A stretch of DNA of 64,000 nt, from positions 1,426,001 to 1,490,000 of the forward strand of contig OZ245364.1 in the NCBI GenBank assembly GCA_965226545.1. Reading direction: 5' to 3'. Below the pieces are notes generated by a model. That model saw only the letters and a program-made list of their open reading frames with translations. It did no database searches and had not been told where the DNA came from. Of the stretch, positions 7,320-15,485 are shown piece by piece. The DNA comes from JAHRAW01 sp965226545. Its GTDB lineage: Bacteria; Pseudomonadota; Gammaproteobacteria; Arenicellales; Poriferihabitantaceae. The translations under genes and the position numbers were made by a program. Each line of letters starts with the position of its first letter. Within the stretch, counting starts at the first letter, position 1.

Positions 7320-9665
7320 GTGTTAATTTCACCGTCATTAATCCCGTCGCGCACTTGGTTGCGCATTTGTTTGTGCACTTGGTCACGCACCTTGTTGCAC
7401 ACTTGGTCGCGCACAGCACTTCGCACAATACTCGGTGCGTTACTCGGCGCATCATTGGCAAGCGTCGCCATTGCCGACACTGTCGCCGGCGACAACGCCA
7501 ACAGCGTCACCAACTCGACCAATGCCGAAACATCGGCATTGACCGCGACCACACAACAAGCCGTATCGTTAAAAATCATTCAACACTTAATCGCGCAATC
7601 GCATTATCGCAATCGTGCGTTAAACGATGCATTTTCCGGCGAGATCTATGAATTGTATTTGGAACGCCTCGACCCGGCGCGCAGTATTTTTATGCGTTCG
7701 GACATCGATCGATTCGAAGCGTTGCGCAATTATTTTGACGATTTAATTAAGCGCGGCAATTTAAAGCCGGTGTTTGTGATGTTCGATTTGTATCGAATGC
7801 GCCTGCAACAACGCGCCGATTTTGCCTTGATGCGATTAACCCAGCCGTTTGATTTTGACCGCAAGGAAAATTATGTGCTGGACCGCGCCGAAGCCGAATG
7901 GCCGGCCGACCAATCCGCATTGGATGAATTGTGGCGCAAGCGAATCAAAAACGACATCTTGACGCTGCAACTTTCCGACCGCGACCAGGAGGAAGTGCGC
8001 GACACCTTAACCCGCCGCTATGAACAAATGGCGCGCCGCGCGCGGCAGTTTAACGGCGAGGATGTGTTTCAGATTTTCGCCAACGCCTACACCAATTCGA
8101 TAGAGCCGCACACCGCGTATTTTTCCCCGCACGACGGCGAAAACTTTAACATCCAAATGAGTTTGTCGCTCGAAGGCATCGGCGCCGAACTGCAAAGCGA
8201 TGAGGATTATGTCAAGGTGCGCCGCGTAATTGCCGGCGGCCCGGCCGACATCGCCGGCGAATTGCAATCCGATGATTTAATCATCGGCGTCGCGCAAGGT
8301 GAAGAGGCAATGGTCGATGTTGTCGGTTGGCGATTGGATGAAGTGGTCGAATTAATTCGCGGGCCTAAGGCGACAATTGTGCGCCTCGAAGTGTTGTCCG
8401 ACGGACCGGACGGTGACAGCCGCGTCATCTCGATTCGCCGCGACACGATTAAACTCGAAGAACAAGCCGCGAAAAAACATATCTTCGAAATTAAAGGCGG
8501 CGACGGTAACAGTGACAGTGAAAGTGCCGACGCCAATGCAAGTGCAAGTGCAAGTACGAATACGAGTACAGGCGCAAGTACAACCGCAAACGCAAACGGT
8601 CGCTTGCGCATCGGCGTAATTGATTTGCCGTCGTTCTACATCGATTTTAACGGCATGCAAAACAACCTGCCGGATTACCGCAGCACGACGCGCGATGTGC
8701 GCAAACTGTTGGTCGAGTTCCAAAGCGAAAACATCGACGGCTTGATTATCGATTTGCGCGGCAACGGCGGCGGTTCATTGGCCGAGGCGGTCAGTTTAAC
8801 CGGATTGTTTATCGAGGATGGCCCGGTGGTGCAAGTGCAAAACAGCGCCGGGCAAGTGCAGATAAACCGCGACGATGATGATGAAATTGTTTATCACGGG
8901 CCATTGGCGGTGTTGGTTGACCGCCACAGCGCATCGTCATCGGAAATTTTCGCCGCGGCGATTCAGGATTATAGACGCGGCTTGATTATCGGCGAGCCGA
9001 CTTTCGGCAAAGGCACGGTGCAGCATCTGGTCGATTTAAATCGCTACGACAAAAACGCCGACGGCAAACTCGGGCAGTTGAAAGTGACCATCGCGCAATT
9101 TTTTCGCATCAACGGCGGCAGCACCCAACATCGCGGCGTCATCCCCGACATCCTGTGGCAAAGCGTCGCCGACGACCGCTCGAGCGAACGCATTCACGAC
9201 AACGCGATTCCGTGGCGGCAAATCAACGCAACCAAACATCGTTTATTCCGCGAACAACCACCGCAACTGGTTGCATTGCGCACGTTGCACGAACAACGCG
9301 CCGCAACCGACCCGGAGATTCGCCATTACAACGCGGTCGCGCGATTGAACGATGCCTGGCGCGAACAAAAAAGTGTGTCGTTAAATGAAACCGTGCGCAC
9401 GCGCGAACGCGCACAACGCAACGCCGAACGATTGTCATTGGAAAACGACAAACGCCGCGCCTTGGGCGAACCGACGGTCGATTCGATAGAGGAACTCGAC
9501 GCCGAAAATGAATCCGCCGCCAACGACGCGGACGACGCCGGCGAAGACGACTATGAACCCGACGCCTTTTTGCGCGAAAGCGGCAAGGTGCTCGGCGATT
9601 ATTTGCTGTCGCATCAGGCGTCGCCGGACGGCGCGATTACCACGCAAGCCGCAGGCGCCGAATAA
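7320..9665 (+). CDS. prc: Carboxy-terminal processing (tail-specific) protease
   Basis: This periplasmic serine protease degrades or trims proteins from the C-terminus. It starts at GTG (7320) and is 781 residues, against about 680 in E. coli. The hydrophobic segment ILGALLGASLASVAIAD looks like a signal peptide with cleavage after AIA, preceded by a repetitive Trp/Arg/Thr-rich stretch. The order is N-terminal helical domain, a PDZ domain at ~284-325, the S41 core, then a C-terminal helical domain. The catalytic pair is visible: Ser539 in RHSASSSEIF and Lys564 in EPTFGKGTVQ, with Asp550 in IQDY, matching E. coli S430/K455/D441. A low-complexity Asn/Ala/Ser insert at ~393-427 separates the PDZ from the protease core and has no counterpart in E. 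coli. avtA starts 3 bases after the stop, so the two are probably co-transcribed. Confidence 0.93.
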   Translation: MLISPSLIPSRTWLRICLCTWSRTLLHTWSRTALRTILGALLGASLASVAIADTVAGDNANSVTNSTNAETSALTATTQQAVSLKIIQHLIAQSHYRNRALNDAFSGEIYELYLERLDPARSIFMRSDIDRFEALRNYFDDLIKRGNLKPVFVMFDLYRMRLQQRADFALMRLTQPFDFDRKENYVLDRAEAEWPADQSALDELWRKRIKNDILTLQLSDRDQEEVRDTLTRRYEQMARRARQFNGEDVFQIFANAYTNSIEPHTAYFSPHDGENFNIQMSLSLEGIGAELQSDEDYVKVRRVIAGGPADIAGELQSDDLIIGVAQGEEAMVDVVGWRLDEVVELIRGPKATIVRLEVLSDGPDGDSRVISIRRDTIKLEEQAAKKHIFEIKGGDGNSDSESADANASASASTNTSTGASTTANANGRLRIGVIDLPSFYIDFNGMQNNLPDYRSTTRDVRKLLVEFQSENIDGLIIDLRGNGGGSLAEAVSLTGLFIEDGPVVQVQNSAGQVQINRDDDDEIVYHGPLAVLVDRHSASSSEIFAAAIQDYRRGLIIGEPTFGKGTVQHLVDLNRYDKNADGKLGQLKVTIAQFFRINGGSTQHRGVIPDILWQSVADDRSSERIHDNAIPWRQINATKHRLFREQPPQLVALRTLHEQRAATDPEIRHYNAVARLNDAWREQKSVSLNETVRTRERAQRNAERLSLENDKRRALGEPTVDSIEELDAENESAANDADDAGEDDYEPDAFLRESGKVLGDYLLSHQASPDGAITTQAAGAE
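8496..8599 (+). repeat. In-frame low-complexity insert in prc sharing 24 bases with apgM
   Basis: The insert begins GGCGGCGACGG and runs through TAACAGTGACAGT; positions 8496-8519 are identical to 12726-12749 in apgM. Degenerate GCAAGT words then encode an Ala/Ser/Asn/Thr-rich linker. The reading frame is kept throughout. Confidence 0.75.
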
Positions 9666-9668
9666 ACC

Positions 9669-10922
9669 GTGCGCACCAAATTCGCCGAGCGACTGCGCGC
9701 CGACAGCGGCATCCTGCAGTTGATGAATGATTTGGGCGAGGCGCTTTGCGACAACGATGTGCAGATGCTCGGCGGCGGCAACCCGGCCAACATCGCCGAA
9801 GCCGAAACCATCTTCCGCGATGCAATGCAACGCATGCTGGCCGACGGGCGCGATTTTGAGGAGATGCTCGGCAACTACGACGCACCGCAGGGCAATTTGG
9901 CGTTCATCGATTCGCTCGCCGAATTATTAAGCGCACAATTAAACGCCGACATCAGCCGCGACAACATTGCGATTACCAACGGCAGCCAAGCCGGCTTCGG
10001 CGTATTGTTTAATTTATTCGCCGGACGTTGCGACGGCGGACGGCGCAAAAAAATCCTGCTGCCGTTAACCCCCGAATACATCGGCTACGCCGACGTCGGA
10101 CTGGATGAAAAACCGCTGTTTGCCGCCAACGCCCCGACGATTGAAACGCTCGGCGATTTCTTTTTTAAATACCGCATCGATTTGGACCGCCTGCACATCG
10201 GCGACGACATCGGCGCGCTGTGCATCTCGCGCCCAACCAACCCCACCGGCAACGTGGTCACCGATGAGGAAATCGAAACCTTGCGCCATCGCGCGCGCGC
10301 CGCCGGGCTGCCGTTGATTATCGATGGCGCATACGGCTTGCCGTTTCCGGCGATTGTATTCGCCGATGCCACGCCGCGTTGGGACGAGGGCGTTGTCTTG
10401 TGTTTAAGTTTATCCAAACTCGGCATGCCCGGCGCGCGCACCGGCATCATCGTCGCCGCGCCCGACATCATCGAAAAAATCAGCGGCGCCAACGCAATTT
10501 TTAATCTCGCGCCGGGGCGATTTGGCCCGGCGCTCGCCAATCGATTAATCGTCGACGGCAAGTTGTTGCCGTTGTGCCAAAACATCATCGCGCCGTTTTA
10601 TCGCCAACGCTCGACGCGCACGATTGAGTTGTTGCGCGATGCGCTCGACGGCTTGCCGGTGCGCGTGCATAAATCCGAAGGCGCGATTTTTTTATGGCTG
10701 TGGTTTGCGCAATTGCCAATCACCTGCGAACAGTTGTATCAACGATTAAAACAACGCGGCGTGTTGGTCGTCGCCGGTCAACATTTCTTTCCCGGCTTCA
10801 CCCGCAACCTGCGCCACCGCGATGAATGCATCCGCATCACCTTCGCCGCCGACCAAACCCAAGTCGAACGCGGCATTGCGATTATCGGCGAAGAGGCGCG
10901 GCGCGCTTATCAACACGGTTGA
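9669..10922 (+). CDS. avtA: Valine--pyruvate aminotransferase
   Basis: This cytosolic PLP enzyme transfers amino groups between valine and pyruvate, forming alanine and 2-oxoisovalerate. The 417 residues equal the length of E. coli AvtA, and the match is easily followed by eye: MLGGGNPA, NYDAPQGN, ITNGSQAGFGVLFNLFAGR, PLTPEYIGYAD, SRPTNPTGNV, and EGAIFLWLWFAQLPIT. The PLP-binding lysine is Lys250 in LSLSKLGMPGAR. The start is GTG at 9669, three bases after the prc stop, so translation probably continues from the same transcript. No other branched-chain amino acid genes are nearby. Confidence 0.95.
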   Translation: MRTKFAERLRADSGILQLMNDLGEALCDNDVQMLGGGNPANIAEAETIFRDAMQRMLADGRDFEEMLGNYDAPQGNLAFIDSLAELLSAQLNADISRDNIAITNGSQAGFGVLFNLFAGRCDGGRRKKILLPLTPEYIGYADVGLDEKPLFAANAPTIETLGDFFFKYRIDLDRLHIGDDIGALCISRPTNPTGNVVTDEEIETLRHRARAAGLPLIIDGAYGLPFPAIVFADATPRWDEGVVLCLSLSKLGMPGARTGIIVAAPDIIEKISGANAIFNLAPGRFGPALANRLIVDGKLLPLCQNIIAPFYRQRSTRTIELLRDALDGLPVRVHKSEGAIFLWLWFAQLPITCEQLYQRLKQRGVLVVAGQHFFPGFTRNLRHRDECIRITFAADQTQVERGIAIIGEEARRAYQHG

Positions 10923-11008
10923 CCGCGCGCATCTTTTAATTGCGTCGATTACATTAACCGCATTGACTGTATTAATGACCACTGTGCATTTGCGCTTGCG
11001 CGGGTTTT

Positions 11009-11074
11009 GTTGTAGTTTGTAGTTTGTAGTTTGTAGTTTGTAGTTTGTAACTTGTAACTTGTAATTTTTTAATT
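11009..11074 (+). repeat. 7-bp tandem repeat (TTTGTAG, drifting to CTTGTAA)
   Basis: About nine consecutive 7-base units in the spacer between avtA and the 2-phosphoglycerate kinase gene. The first five are identical TTTGTAG and the later ones drift to CTTGTAA. No gene or terminator is apparent in the rest of this 257-base spacer. Confidence 0.85.
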
Positions 11075-11179
11075 CACGGTTAATTCACTTATACAAGTTA
11101 ATTAACCCGCGCAGTTAACTTGAATTGACTGCGCACACTTAACCGGTCACCGATTCCCCAAGATTACCCAAGATTTCCA

Positions 11180-12379
11180 ATGAGCAAACTGCTGGTCGTC
11201 AATCCAACCAAAGATTCCAAGGTTCCCTTTTTGCGGGGAATGTTGACCGGTTCATTGCAGGATGCCGGTTTGGAATTTGCCGACGCCTATCAACTCGCGA
11301 CCGAAATCCGCGATGAGTTCGACGAAGCCGGGCAGGTCACCACCGATGAACTGCGCACGCGCATCGAAGCCTTGCTCGCCGATGCGCATCCCGGCAAGGT
11401 GTTGCGCAGTTATCGCACCGATGAAGTTAATCTGCAGGTGGTGTATCGCGACGGACATCGCACGCCGTTTTCGCGCGGCATACACGCGCGGCGATTGGAA
11501 AGTTGTTCATTGCCGCGCAAACGATGCAATGCGATCGCGCGCATCGTACACGGCGTGTTGGTGCGCAATAAAAAAACCGACATCAGCACCGCCGAATTAA
11601 CCGCGTTGACTTATCGCACGGTGTTAAAGGAACTCGGCGAACAATACGCCGATTATTATTTGCTGTGGAATGATTTCATCGACACTCATCAGCCGCTGTT
11701 GGTGCTCATCGGCGGCGTGCCCGGCACCGGCAAAAGCACCGTGGCGACCGAACTCGCCAACCGACTCGGCGTGGTGCGCACCCAATCCACCGACATGTTG
11801 CGCGAAGTGATGCGCACCTTAATCCCCGAAAGATTGTCGCCGTTGTTGCACACCTCGTCCTACAACGCCGGCGAAACCCTCGACGCCGGCGAACTCTACG
11901 GCATGCAAAAGGGCGGCAGTTTATTGCAAGGCTTTCATCGTCAAGTCGAGTTGGTCGAACTCGCCTGTTGCGCGGTGTTGCAACGCGCGGTGGACGAACG
12001 CGTCTCGGTGATTTTGGAGGGCGTGCATATTCGCCCGTCGTTGCTGCATCATCTGTCGACCGACGATGCAGTCATCGCGCCGTTTATGTTGGGCGTGTTG
12101 GATAAGCCGACGTTGGTTAGCCACATCAAACGCCGCAAAACCGAAACCGAAGCGTTGCGCGCGGCGCGATATTTGGAAAAGATTGACGACATCTGGCAAC
12201 TGCAATCGGCGTTGCTGTCCGAAGCCGACAACGCCGACATCCAAATCTTAAACAACTTGGCGAGCGAGAACACCGTGCGCGAGATGATTAAAACCATCGC
12301 GCAAACGGTCGCGGCGACCTATTCGCCGGCGCAACGCAAAAAAATCAAAAGTCAATTAAAGAAAACCCGTCTGCGTTAA
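11180..12379 (+). CDS. 2-phosphoglycerate kinase with N-terminal ATP-cone domain
   Basis: The family phosphorylates 2-phosphoglycerate to 2,3-bisphosphoglycerate with ATP. It is best known from methanogens, where the product leads to cyclic 2,3-diphosphoglycerate. The 399-residue protein has an ATP-cone-like domain at ~1-95 (VVNPTKDSKVPFLRGML, FADAYQLATEIRDE) and a P-loop kinase domain at ~175-370. The Walker A is GGVPGTGKSTVA, followed by QSTDMLREVMRTLIPE and VILEGVHIRPSLL. It ends in a basic tail. apgM begins 13 bases downstream, so the pair is an operon acting on neighbouring phosphoglycerates. No cyclic-DPG synthetase is in the window, so the end product is open. Confidence 0.82.
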   Translation: MSKLLVVNPTKDSKVPFLRGMLTGSLQDAGLEFADAYQLATEIRDEFDEAGQVTTDELRTRIEALLADAHPGKVLRSYRTDEVNLQVVYRDGHRTPFSRGIHARRLESCSLPRKRCNAIARIVHGVLVRNKKTDISTAELTALTYRTVLKELGEQYADYYLLWNDFIDTHQPLLVLIGGVPGTGKSTVATELANRLGVVRTQSTDMLREVMRTLIPERLSPLLHTSSYNAGETLDAGELYGMQKGGSLLQGFHRQVELVELACCAVLQRAVDERVSVILEGVHIRPSLLHHLSTDDAVIAPFMLGVLDKPTLVSHIKRRKTETEALRAARYLEKIDDIWQLQSALLSEADNADIQILNNLASENTVREMIKTIAQTVAATYSPAQRKKIKSQLKKTRLR

Positions 12380-12392
12380 TGGACATTGCCGA

Positions 12393-13754
12393 ATGAACGC
12401 CGCCGCGCGCAAAGGGTTGGTCATCATCCTAGACGGATTGGGCGACCGCCAATGCGCACAACTCGATAACCAAACGCCGTTGCAAGCCGCCAACACGCCG
12501 ACGTTGGACGCGGTCGCACGCGACAATCAAACCGGCTTGATGGATCCGTATCAACCCGGCGTATCGGTCGACACCCACACCGGCGTCGGCATTTTATTCG
12601 GCGCACCGCCCGAACAGGCGATACAACTGCGGCGCGGACCGATTGAAGCGGCCGGCATCGATTTGCCGATGCAACCCGGTGAAGTTTTTTTGCGCGCCAA
12701 CTTTGCCACGGTGGAGATTGTGTCGGGCGGCGACGGTAACAGTGACAGTCACAGTGACAGTGACATTGACGGTGACGACAATGGCAACGTCGACGCCAAC
12801 CGTTATCACATCATCGACCGTCGCGCCGGACGAATCGACGACGAAGTCGCCGAGTTATGCGCGCAATTAACCGAGTTACCCATCGCGCCAACCATCACCG
12901 CCGATGTCTTTCCGGCGACTCAACATCGCGCCGTGTTGCGTTTGCGCGGCGCAAACTTGTCGGCGCAAATCACCGACACCGACCCCGCACACGAAGACGC
13001 GGACATCAACCGTTGCGTACCGCGTGATGAAGTAAGTGACAAACGCGACAACGACTCGCACAACGATGCCGAGTACAACGCCGCCGTCGCCACCGCCAAC
13101 GCAATTAATCGCTTTACCCAACTCGCCCATCAACGATTGGCGAATCATCCGCTCAACTTAAGCCGCGTCGCCGCCGGCAAATTGCCCGGCAATGCAATCA
13201 TCGCGCGCAGTGCCGGCATGCATCACGCGCTCGATGCGTTGCGTTTGCGCAAGTTAAAGGTGGCGGCGGTCGCCGGCGAAAAAACCGTGCTCGGCTTGGC
13301 AAAATTATTTAACTTCACGCGCATAACCGACGCGCGATTTACTTCATTGCCAAACACCGACTTGCGCGCAAAACTGCAAGCCGCTCGACAAGCGTTGCGC
13401 GAACATCAATTGGTTTTTTTGCACATCAAAGGCACCGACACCGCCGCGCACGACAAACAACCGCGCGTCAAAGCCGACTTCATCGAAAAATTCGACCGCG
13501 AACTCGGCGCAATGCTCGCCCAATCACCCGACACCGCCGACCTCATCATCGGCGTCTGCGCCGACCATGCAACCGATTCGAATTGCGGCGAACACAACGC
13601 AGACGCCGTGCCGGTGTTGTTGCGCAATCCACACGCCGCCGCTGACGGTGTAGCGCATTACCATGAAGCCGCCTGCGAACAAGGCGGGTTGGGGCGCATC
13701 ACCGCCGCGCAGTTTTTAATGCGGGTGTTGGCGGCGATGGATGTGCAAGGGTAA
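12393..13754 (+). CDS. apgM: Archaeal-type 2,3-bisphosphoglycerate-independent phosphoglycerate mutase
   Basis: This alkaline-phosphatase-superfamily metalloenzyme interconverts 3- and 2-phosphoglycerate. The 453 residues start MNAAARKGLVIILDGLGDR, carrying the first metal-binding Asp. IDRRAGRI, the late metal site FLHIKGTDTAAHD and VCADHATDSN follow as in the archaeal family. Around the nucleophile, archaeal enzymes read GSDTAHLS, whereas here the equal-length stretch reads DTHTGVGI, placing Thr61 where Ser is expected. A Ser/Asp-rich repetitive insert lies at ~112-132 and a second polar stretch at ~205-230. The gene follows the 2-phosphoglycerate kinase by 13 bases. The altered nucleophile and inserts leave some doubt about whether it is a mutase or a related phosphatase. 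Confidence 0.8.
   Translation: MNAAARKGLVIILDGLGDRQCAQLDNQTPLQAANTPTLDAVARDNQTGLMDPYQPGVSVDTHTGVGILFGAPPEQAIQLRRGPIEAAGIDLPMQPGEVFLRANFATVEIVSGGDGNSDSHSDSDIDGDDNGNVDANRYHIIDRRAGRIDDEVAELCAQLTELPIAPTITADVFPATQHRAVLRLRGANLSAQITDTDPAHEDADINRCVPRDEVSDKRDNDSHNDAEYNAAVATANAINRFTQLAHQRLANHPLNLSRVAAGKLPGNAIIARSAGMHHALDALRLRKLKVAAVAGEKTVLGLAKLFNFTRITDARFTSLPNTDLRAKLQAARQALREHQLVFLHIKGTDTAAHDKQPRVKADFIEKFDRELGAMLAQSPDTADLIIGVCADHATDSNCGEHNADAVPVLLRNPHAAADGVAHYHEAACEQGGLGRITAAQFLMRVLAAMDVQG
12726..12788 (+). repeat. In-frame low-complexity insert in apgM
   Basis: The first 24 bases are identical to those of the prc insert (8496-8519). Repeated GACAGT/GACATT words follow and encode a Gly/Asp/Ser/His-rich loop between two conserved beta strands (ATVEIVSGG and YHIIDRRAGRI). 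Confidence 0.75.
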
Positions 13755-13845
13755 AGCGGGATAGGGCGGGGTAGTAACTGTAAATCGAACTTGAACTTGT
13801 AGTTGTTAAATTAACTTGCAGCATAAGTTTGTTAAAACTTTGTTA

Positions 13846-14066
13846 AAGTGACTTGGCAAAGTAACTTGGCAAAGCGACTTATTGAAGCAACTTGTCGAAG
13901 TGATTTATAAAAGTGACTTGGTAAAATGAATTGGCAAAACAACTTACCGAAGTAACTTATAACAGTGACTTGGCAAAGCAACTTGCCGAAGTGACTTATA
14001 AAAGTGACTTGGTAAAATGAATTGGCAAAGTAACTTATTAAGTGACTTAATAAAGTTACTTTGCCA
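13846..14066. repeat. 13-bp tandem array, about 17 units, with nested 91-bp period
   Basis: Exact 13-base steps can be followed from AAGTGACTTGGCA at 13846 to 14066, with variants such as AAGTAACTTGGCA and AAATGAATTGGCA. The two-unit block at 13911-13936 recurs exactly at 14002-14027, seven units (91 bases) later. Most units contain the small palindrome AAGTnACTT. The array fills the 336-base space between the ends of convergent apgM and the PLP enzyme gene. There are no spacers, so it is not a CRISPR. Confidence 0.9.
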
Positions 14067-14090
14067 ACCAAAAAAAAACAACCCCGCGGC

Positions 14091-15248
14091 TTACGCCTTA
14101 TCCAACGCCTGCGCCAAATCGTTTTCGATGTCGTCCGCGTCTTCGACGCCGACCGACAACCGCACCAACCCATCGGTCAACCCGCGCGCATGGCGTTCAT
14201 CCGCCGGCACATCGGCGTGCGTCATTGTCGCCGGATGGGTAATCATCGTCTCGACCGAGCCGAGGCTTTCGGCCAAGCCGCATAACTGCACCGCATTCAT
14301 CACCGCCTTGCCGGCATTGAGCCCGCCTTTGAGTTCGAACGACATCATCCCGCCATAGCCGCTCATTTCGCGTTTGGCGATTGCATGTTGCGGATGAGAC
14401 GCCAGCCCCGGATAGTTGACGCGCGCAACTTTGGCGTGCGCTTCGAGCCAGGCGGCGATGCGCAAGCCGGTTTCATTGTGGCGCGCCATTCGTAAATGCA
14501 AGGTTTTAACGCCGAGCAATGCAAGCCATGCATCGAACGGGCTGTTGACCGCGCCAATGGTTTTTTGGATGAACTTAAATCGGTCGCGCAGTTTTTCATC
14601 ATTGACGATTAACGCGCCGCCGATGATTTGGTTATGCCCGCTGAGATATTTGGTGGTCGAATGCATCACAATATCCGCGCCGAGTTCCAGCGGGCGCAAA
14701 AAAATCGGCGTCGCAAAAGTCGAATCGATGCCAACCAACACGCCGGCATCCTTGCCGATTTTCACGGTCGCGGCGACATCGATGATGTTGAGCAACGGAT
14801 TCGACGGCGTCTCAACCCAAATCAATTTGGTTTGCGGACGCATTGCATTGGCGATGTTTTGCGCATCGCTTGCATCGACATACTCGAATTCGATTCCATA
14901 GCCGGCAACCACTTGATTAAAATGCCGCGACACGCCGCCATAAATATCGCGCCCGCAAACAACATGATCGCCCGGCGCGAGCAATTTGGTGACCGCATCA
15001 ACCGCCGACATTCCGCTCGCATAACAAATCGCAAACCGCCCGCCCTCCAACGCCGCAAGATTTTCCTCGAGCGTCTGCCGCGTCGGATTCGATGCGCGGG
15101 TGTAATCAAACCCCAAATCCCGCCCAACTTCGGGCAACACATAAGTCGCGGTCTGATATATCGGCGGAATAATCGCGCCAGTCGCCGCATCCGGCGATTG
15201 CCCGGCATGCACGCATTTAGTGTCGAGTTTCATTGGGTTGGGTTTCAT
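14091..15248 (-). CDS. Cys/Met-metabolism PLP enzyme (cystathionine gamma-synthase / beta-lyase / gamma-lyase type)
   Basis: This member of the trans-sulfuration fold-type I PLP family has 385 residues, the usual length. Visible family motifs are TKCVHAGQSPD, PPIYQTATYV, YTRASNPTRQTLE, ASGMSAVDAV, and GIDSTFATP. The PLP lysine lies in MHSTTKYLSGHNQIIGG. SLGSVETMITHPATMTHADVP and GLVRLSVGVEDADDI lie at the C-terminus. The whole set agrees best with cystathionine gamma-synthase or gamma-lyase, but the substrate cannot be settled by eye and no met or cys neighbours help. Start at 15248 was kept; a second ATG at 15233 would remove only five residues. Downstream lies the 13-bp repeat array. Confidence 0.88.
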   Translation of the reverse strand: MKPNPMKLDTKCVHAGQSPDAATGAIIPPIYQTATYVLPEVGRDLGFDYTRASNPTRQTLEENLAALEGGRFAICYASGMSAVDAVTKLLAPGDHVVCGRDIYGGVSRHFNQVVAGYGIEFEYVDASDAQNIANAMRPQTKLIWVETPSNPLLNIIDVAATVKIGKDAGVLVGIDSTFATPIFLRPLELGADIVMHSTTKYLSGHNQIIGGALIVNDEKLRDRFKFIQKTIGAVNSPFDAWLALLGVKTLHLRMARHNETGLRIAAWLEAHAKVARVNYPGLASHPQHAIAKREMSGYGGMMSFELKGGLNAGKAVMNAVQLCGLAESLGSVETMITHPATMTHADVPADERHARGLTDGLVRLSVGVEDADDIENDLAQALDKA

Positions 15249-15485
15249 CGGGGTTTTTTACCTTGTGGTTGGTGGGGTTGGCGGTAGTTTACCTTGTGTT
15301 GTGGCGGGCGGCAAATAAGGCGAAAATCACGACGTACTCCGATAAGCGATGCGGCGATTATAACTTTACGATGCGCTTGTGCGGCGGCTTGCTGCCCCCA
15401 ATCAATTCGTCTCGACATTGGATTGCCAAAAAAACAGTTATGTCACTGCGCGGTTATTTTGTAAATTAGATTAGATTAGATTAAA

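Noticed and set aside
13846..14066. CRISPR array
   Set aside because: Repeat units are 13 bases and directly adjoining, with no unique spacers and no cas genes nearby.
13832..14173. 113-codon minus-strand ORF across the 13-bp array (repeated FGKLLCQVT-like peptide)
   Set aside because: The peptide repeat only reflects the 13-bp DNA repeat (13 residues per 39 bases) and the frame runs into the PLP enzyme gene in the wrong phase.
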